A stretch of 10,056 nucleotides of DNA from an uncultured Selenomonadales bacterium (GTDB taxonomy: Bacteria; Bacillota_C; Negativicutes; Selenomonadales; Selenomonadaceae), in the NCBI GenBank assembly GCA_946407175.1, contig CAMJNB010000019.1, forward strand, positions 1 through 10,056, written 5' to 3'. The notes below the pieces were generated by a model, which worked only from the letters and a program-made list of their open reading frames with translations, was not told where the DNA came from and did no database searches. Shown here piece after piece: positions 6,698 through 10,056 of this stretch. Position numbers and translations under genes: made by a program. Position 1 is the stretch's first letter; every line of letters begins with the position of its first letter.

Positions 6698-6735
6698 TGG
6701 AAAGTAGAAGACGAACTCTTCACTTTCCATTTTTT
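6698..6735 (+). terminator. Intrinsic terminator after first ompH-like gene
   Basis: TGGAAAGT/ACTTTCCA plus GAAGA/TCTTC forms a 13-bp stem with one bulged A and a 5-base loop, followed by six T (6730-6735). It lies 31 bases after the stop codon. No clear promoter was seen between it and the next gene, so partial read-through may feed the downstream genes. Confidence 0.85.
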
Positions 6736-6737
6736 AA

Positions 6738-6786
6738 TAGCATAGCTTATAGCTTTAAGCTTAGAGCTTAGAGTTTAAAGCTAAAA
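6738..6786 (+). repeat. Heptad array before second ompH-like gene
   Basis: Seven 7-nt units in exact register, mostly of the GCTTAGA type, starting right after the terminator T run and ending at the ribosome binding site of the next gene. The flanks TAGCTTTAA (6750-6758) and TTAAAGCTA (6775-6783) are perfect inverted repeats with a 16-base loop, so a hairpin could form just upstream of that site. Confidence 0.75.
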
Positions 6787-6798
6787 AAGGAATTTTGA

Positions 6799-7887
6799 AT
6801 GTCACACTACAGGCTTGGTGCGGCGATTTTGTCGGCATCACTAATTGCAGGCGGTTTATACTTTTATCAACTGCCAAAAGCTCCGCCGCCGAAACCCGCC
6901 ACCGAATCCGCTGAAAAAATTACAGAGTCCGAATCTGCACGCGGCGCAGGCTTAATTGACATTGAACAGATAAAAACTCTACACCCCGACGGCGAATTAC
7001 TCAAAGAATTGAAAGGGCGTAAAATTCGTTTAAAGCTTGAACTTGAAGAAGTTATGCGACCGGTCCTACCGCCGACCATTCCGCAAATTGACGAAAAGCC
7101 TTTTGAAGATTCTGCGCGTGAAAGACTTATGCAGGATTTTATCAGCAAAATGGCTGACCTTAAGTCCAAACAAATTTCTTTAATAGAAAAGTATCGGCAG
7201 GAGACTGAAGGCGAATATATCAAGCGTCGAAATGCCGTTCGCGACATTTATTTCAATGAGGCGCTTAATATCACTTTGAAACTTCAAAATGCCGATAACC
7301 TGCGCTTGTCGAAAGAGGAGTATGAAAAACTTCAAAACCGCCTTGACGAAATTGTTATGGAAAGAAATGTAAAGCAGGGCGAAATGCGCGAACAGTGGAT
7401 TAATGAAGTCAATGCTAAGGTGCAGGCGGAAATTTCAGAAGAGCAGAACCGTATTAAAAGTGAGTACGACGCGATTTATCAGAAGTCCAAAGAAGAATCG
7501 GAAAAGCGTATACGTGAGGTAGAGGCGAGAAATCAGGCGCTTGCGGACGCGGCACGTGAAATGGATTATCGGCAATCACGGAGGCAGGAACTTTTTTCCG
7601 AGCTTGTTTCTACCGACAAACAACTTGTCGAGCTTGAAAATAAAATCCTTGACGCCGTTGTAAGTGAGACCGCACGACTTGCCGCGATAGCAAAATTGGA
7701 ATATGTCTTTGTTAAAGATGATGAAGACTTCGACGCGGCTGAATATACATTGCCGCCGAATTTTGAAAGTAATCCCAACGTTAGAATTTTTTCAAAGACG
7801 GTGGTTTACTCTGCTGGCGGCATTACCGATTTGACGAAGGATTTAATTAAGTCTATGCAACTTAAAGGATTATTAGCTGGTAGCTAG
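6799..7887 (+). CDS. Long OmpH-like coiled-coil envelope protein
   Basis: A 362-residue protein about twice the usual OmpH/Skp length. An N-terminal hydrophobic segment (about 6-24) is followed by a Pro-rich linker (APPPKP, 28-33), suggesting an inner-membrane anchor or uncleaved signal. The OmpH-like opening GAGLIDIEQIKTLHP is at 49-63, and the closing VVYSAGGITDLTKDLIKSM at 335-353 matches the ends of the two neighbouring paralogues. Between them, about 105-300 is almost wholly charged, Glu/Lys/Arg/Gln-rich and predicted helical, so the chaperone arms appear greatly lengthened. It probably binds or holds envelope proteins in the periplasm; this role is inferred. AAAGGAA at 6786-6792 supports ATG 6799. 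The last codons (LAGS and the stop) lie inside a heptad array, so the extreme C-terminus is probably repeat-derived. Confidence 0.78.
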   Translation: MSHYRLGAAILSASLIAGGLYFYQLPKAPPPKPATESAEKITESESARGAGLIDIEQIKTLHPDGELLKELKGRKIRLKLELEEVMRPVLPPTIPQIDEKPFEDSARERLMQDFISKMADLKSKQISLIEKYRQETEGEYIKRRNAVRDIYFNEALNITLKLQNADNLRLSKEEYEKLQNRLDEIVMERNVKQGEMREQWINEVNAKVQAEISEEQNRIKSEYDAIYQKSKEESEKRIREVEARNQALADAAREMDYRQSRRQELFSELVSTDKQLVELENKILDAVVSETARLAAIAKLEYVFVKDDEDFDAAEYTLPPNFESNPNVRIFSKTVVYSAGGITDLTKDLIKSMQLKGLLAGS

Positions 7888-7949
7888 TAGCTTGTAGCTG
7901 GTAAGAATTAAAACTACCGGCTAACAGCTACCGGCTAAAAGATAAATAC
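7873..7949 (+). repeat. Heptad array with long hairpin, overlapping gene end
   Basis: Eleven 7-nt units in register. Units of the GTAGCTG type (7873-7900) are followed by units of the TACCGGC/TAACAGC type (7915-7935). Arms 7881-7903 and 7915-7937 are complementary at 18 of 23 positions plus two G-U pairs, around an 11-base loop. The TAG stop of the preceding gene (7885-7887) is itself part of a repeat unit. The array ends at the ribosome binding site of the next gene. Confidence 0.82.
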
Positions 7950-7965
7950 GAAAGGAACGATTGTT

Positions 7966-8394
7966 TTGAAGAAATTACTTGCCGCAATGACGGTAATATT
8001 GTCAACTTTTTTAATGACCGGTTGCGGAGGAAATGAAAATATTGGCTACGTGGATCAGAAAAAAATTATGACCGAAGCGCCGCAAATGGTGAAACTCGTA
8101 GAAGAAGGTACCAAAAAAGCTGAAGAAATTGAAACTCAAGCAAAAGCCGAATTGGAAAAAAATCCCGACATCAGCGACGAAGACAGAAATAAAATGATGA
8201 CTGAATTTGACCGCAAGATGAGCGGCATTAATCAGGCTTACGCTACGCAGGTGCAACATAAACTTGACGAAGTGCTTGCCGAAGTCTGCAAGGATAAAAA
8301 TGTTTCAATCGTGCTTGACAACACGGGTATGAATAAAATTTTGATAAACGGCGGCATGGATTTGACTGCCGACGTCATTAAAAAGTTGCAGTAG
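7966..8394 (+). CDS. OmpH/Skp-like lipoprotein
   Basis: A 142-residue OmpH-family protein with a lipoprotein signal: MKKLLAAMTVILSTFLMTGC, with Cys20 as the likely lipidated residue after MTG (a slightly loose lipobox). The mature part starts with the family opening NIGYVDQKKIM (25-35), has a helical charged arm (about 37-108) and closes with INGGMDLTADVIKKLQ (127-142), like its two neighbours. It probably sits at a membrane surface facing the periplasm and chaperones outer-membrane proteins. The TTG start at 7966 is chosen because AAAGGA lies at 7951-7956 and the reading frame then begins with a textbook signal peptide; no ATG would retain it. The stop codon abuts the 15-bp tandem repeat. 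It lies 79 bases before lpxD and is probably co-transcribed with it. Confidence 0.85.
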   Translation: MKKLLAAMTVILSTFLMTGCGGNENIGYVDQKKIMTEAPQMVKLVEEGTKKAEEIETQAKAELEKNPDISDEDRNKMMTEFDRKMSGINQAYATQVQHKLDEVLAEVCKDKNVSIVLDNTGMNKILINGGMDLTADVIKKLQ

Positions 8395-8453
8395 TTAGAT
8401 CGATAGTGGTTAGATCGATAGTGGTTAGATCGATAGTGGTTAGATCGATAGTA
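8394..8453 (+). repeat. 15-bp tandem repeat, four copies
   Basis: Four contiguous copies of GTTAGATCGATAGTG (8394-8408, 8409-8423, 8424-8438, 8439-8453). The copies are identical except that the last base of copy four is A. The first base of copy one is the last base of the stop codon TAG. TAG triplets recur alternately every 8 and 7 bases. Such perfect copies suggest recent expansion and probable copy-number variation between strains. Confidence 0.95.
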
Positions 8454-8473
8454 ACTAAATTGGAGAATACATT

Positions 8474-9556
8474 ATGGAGAAAACTTTATCTGAAATAGCA
8501 AAAATTATAGGCGGCAAACTTTCAGGCGACGGCAACATAAAAATTACCGGCTTGAATCGGCTTGATATGGCGGGTGAAGGCGATTTATGCTTTGCAGTGG
8601 AAGGACATTTGGACGAGGCTAAAACCTGTGCGGCGTCGGCAGTTATCCTGCCTTTGAAATATACCGGCGACTTTCCTAAACCTTCAATAAGAGTTGAACA
8701 CCCAAGAGCCGCATTTGCTCAACTGCTTGAAATTTTTACACCGAAAATAAATATTCCCACCGGCATAAGCGACCAGGCTTTTATCGGCGAAAACGTGGAA
8801 ATTGCGGAAGGCGCTACGGTTATGCCCTTCGCGTACATAGGTGACGGCGCTAAAATAGGACGCGGCACGATTATTTATCCACACACTTACATTGGGCATT
8901 ACGTGACAATCGGCGAGGACAGCAAAATTTACAGCGGCGTCACAATTCGCGAATACTGCAAAATCGGTAACCGTTGCGTAATTCATTCGTCGACAGCGAT
9001 AGGCGCGGACGGTTTCGGCTTTACCACTGAAAACGGCGTTCATACTAAGGTTCCGCAGGTAGGCAACGTTGTAATTGAAGATGACGTGGAAATTGGCGCG
9101 AACGTCGGCATTGATAGAGCGGCAATGGGCTCGACGATAATCGGTCACGGTACGAAGATTGATAACCTTGTACATATTGCGCATAACTGCATAATCGGCG
9201 CTAACTGTTTAATCGTAGCGCAGACCGGCATTTCCGGTTCAACTACGGTCGGCGATAACGTGACTTTCGGCGGGCAAGTCGGCACGGTGGGACATATTAA
9301 AATCGGCAGTAATTCGGTTTATGCGGCACGCTCCGGCATTACAAAGAGTATGCCTGCAAATTATTTCGGCGCAGGTTTTCCCGTACGCACGCACGCAGAG
9401 TGGCTCCGTATGCAGGCGGCTATGCAAAAACTCCCTGCCCTTGTTAAGCGTGTTGCAAAATTGGAAAGAGCGCTTAAGGATACCGAACGCGAACTTAAAG
9501 ACACGGAAAGAGAACTTAAAAATATGGAAGAGGGAACAGGGAACAGTAATTCCTAG
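8474..9556 (+). CDS. lpxD: UDP-3-O-(3-hydroxyacyl)glucosamine N-acyltransferase
   Basis: Third step of lipid A synthesis: adds the N-linked hydroxyacyl chain to UDP-3-O-acyl-glucosamine using acyl-ACP. In the 360-residue protein the N-terminal uridine-binding domain covers about 1-95 ([15 protein letters not shown] at 26-40). A left-handed beta helix of hexapeptide repeats spans about 100-290 ([15 protein letters not shown] and many IG/VG repeats). GADGFGF is at 177-183. [10 protein letters not shown] at 229-238 contains His237, matching the catalytic His239 of E. coli LpxD. A C-terminal helix follows with a 7-residue repeat, DTERELK twice (336-349). Then comes a short polar tail that lies in a nucleotide heptad array. 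The tail makes it slightly longer than the usual roughly 340 residues. GGAGAA at 8461-8466 supports ATG 8474. Its presence argues for an LPS-bearing outer membrane. Confidence 0.95.
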   Translation: MEKTLSEIAKIIGGKLSGDGNIKITGLNRLDMAGEGDLCFAVEGHLDEAKTCAASAVILPLKYTGDFPKPSIRVEHPRAAFAQLLEIFTPKINIPTGISDQAFIGENVEIAEGATVMPFAYIGDGAKIGRGTIIYPHTYIGHYVTIGEDSKIYSGVTIREYCKIGNRCVIHSSTAIGADGFGFTTENGVHTKVPQVGNVVIEDDVEIGANVGIDRAAMGSTIIGHGTKIDNLVHIAHNCIIGANCLIVAQTGISGSTTVGDNVTFGGQVGTVGHIKIGSNSVYAARSGITKSMPANYFGAGFPVRTHAEWLRMQAAMQKLPALVKRVAKLERALKDTERELKDTERELKNMEEGTGNSNS

Positions 9557-9588
9557 CCCCTAGCCCCTAACCCCTAGTCCCTAGAATG
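9533..9588 (+). repeat. Heptad array overlapping the lpxD stop codon
   Basis: Eight 7-nt units in exact register: GGAACAG twice (9533-9546, coding), TAATTCC (9547-9553), then TAGCCCC twice, TAACCCC, TAGTCCC and TAGAATG (9554-9588). The lpxD stop is the TAG of the first TAGCCCC unit. GGG-bearing units precede CCC-bearing units, so the halves can pair GGG with CCC every 7 bases. The array runs into the ribosome binding site of the next gene. Confidence 0.85.
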
Positions 9589-9599
9589 GAGGTTATAAA

Positions 9600-10056
9600 T
9601 TGGAAAGTTTAAGAAAAATTTTCGGCGCGGTACTTCTTTTGGCAGTGTTTATCTTTCCGCAAATTGTTTCTGCTGAAAAAACAGATTGGAAGGATTCCGG
9701 CTACAGTTTCAGAGGCGTCAAGACGGTTGTCGTGTTGAACCTGCACAATGACGCCGATTTAAGCTCGGTCAGTCGCGTTATACAGATGAAACTTGACAGC
9801 GATTATTTAGACAAATCCAAGAAGTTGAAGAAATGCACGGTTTTGAATGAAGATCAGGCGCGCAGAATGTTGGGTCTTCCGAATTTGTCAAGAGATGCAT
9901 TGAAAAATCATTTGAGCCAGATTGCAGACCTTTGGGTAGAAGGCAACATTCACGTTTGGCGTGACGATTACCACATTGTCCCCGCGCGTACCGTTTGGGA
10001 AAATAAAAAACGCACACGCCGCATTAGAAACCGCTGGGGCGATTGGGAAGAGGAGA
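9600..10056 (+). CDS. Exported protein of unknown function, 3' end outside window
   Basis: The reading frame is open to the right edge, with 152 residues visible. The start is TTG 9600, supported by GGAGGT at 9588-9593 six bases upstream; an ATG at 9586 in another frame stops within nine codons. Residues 1-25 form a signal peptide: MESLRK, a hydrophobic core (IFGAVLLLAVFIFPQIV) and a likely cleavage after SA (24-25). The mature part has alternating predicted strands and helices (VKTVVVLNLHND at 40-51, DLWVEGNIHVW at 110-120) and then a strongly basic, Trp-containing stretch (KKRTRRIRNRWGDW, 136-149). I do not recognise the family. The strand-helix order and the AD-x-x-V-x-G-x-I pattern faintly recall CsgG/LpoB-type periplasmic domains, but that is weak. 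Its position after lpxD suggests an envelope role. Confidence 0.72.
   Translation, partial: MESLRKIFGAVLLLAVFIFPQIVSAEKTDWKDSGYSFRGVKTVVVLNLHNDADLSSVSRVIQMKLDSDYLDKSKKLKKCTVLNEDQARRMLGLPNLSRDALKNHLSQIADLWVEGNIHVWRDDYHIVPARTVWENKKRTRRIRNRWGDWEEE

Noticed and set aside
2138..9588. CRISPR array as an explanation of the spacer repeats
   Set aside because: Units of 7 or 15 bases without unique spacers, no cas genes, and several separate loci.
9778..10017. Minus-strand ORF at the right end (79 codons)
   Set aside because: It lies opposite the exported-protein gene, which has a start, ribosome binding site and signal peptide; the minus ORF has none of these.

Overview
The window looks like chromosomal DNA from a diderm (outer-membrane-bearing) Firmicute of the class Negativicutes. 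Firmicute-type arginine genes and a dnaG-rpoD pair sit directly beside outer-membrane biogenesis genes: three OmpH/Skp-like chaperones and lpxD for lipid A synthesis. This assignment is inferred from gene content; no rRNA gene is present to confirm it. Every gene is on the + strand.

Layout. Positions 1-2133 hold the end of an arginine operon: argD (5' end cut by the window edge), then argF, closed by a hairpin terminator at 2222-2253. Positions 2314-5441 hold dnaG (a strongly diverged primase) and rpoD (main sigma factor), closed by a second terminator at 5451-5496. Positions 5442-5846 are gene-free and contain a heptanucleotide repeat array, a tight cluster of GC-rich and A/T-rich hairpins, and a near-consensus sigma-70 promoter. 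Positions 5847-10056 form an envelope block: a two-helix membrane protein of unknown function, a membrane-anchored OmpH protein with its own extended -10 promoter, a terminator, a 362-residue coiled-coil OmpH-like protein, an OmpH-like lipoprotein, lpxD, and the start of an exported protein that runs off the window.

How the genes work together. ArgD and ArgF catalyse neighbouring steps toward citrulline. DnaG and RpoD are the usual macromolecular-synthesis pair. The OmpH-like proteins probably escort outer-membrane proteins across the periplasm, while LpxD performs the third step of lipid A synthesis, so the right half is an outer-membrane assembly locus.

The most unusual feature is not a gene. 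Seven spacers carry low-complexity arrays. Six keep a 7-nt period, with a different sequence at each site; one is a 15-bp tandem repeat. Several arrays are built as TAG-type heptads followed by CTA-type heptads, making imperfect hairpins whose pairing repeats every 7 nt. They begin at or close to stop codons, run into the coding ends of two genes, and in one case supply the stem of the transcription terminator. A second striking point is the rpoD leader: a strong Shine-Dalgarno lies far upstream of the start codon, but a predicted hairpin between them would bring it to an effective spacing of about 10 nt.
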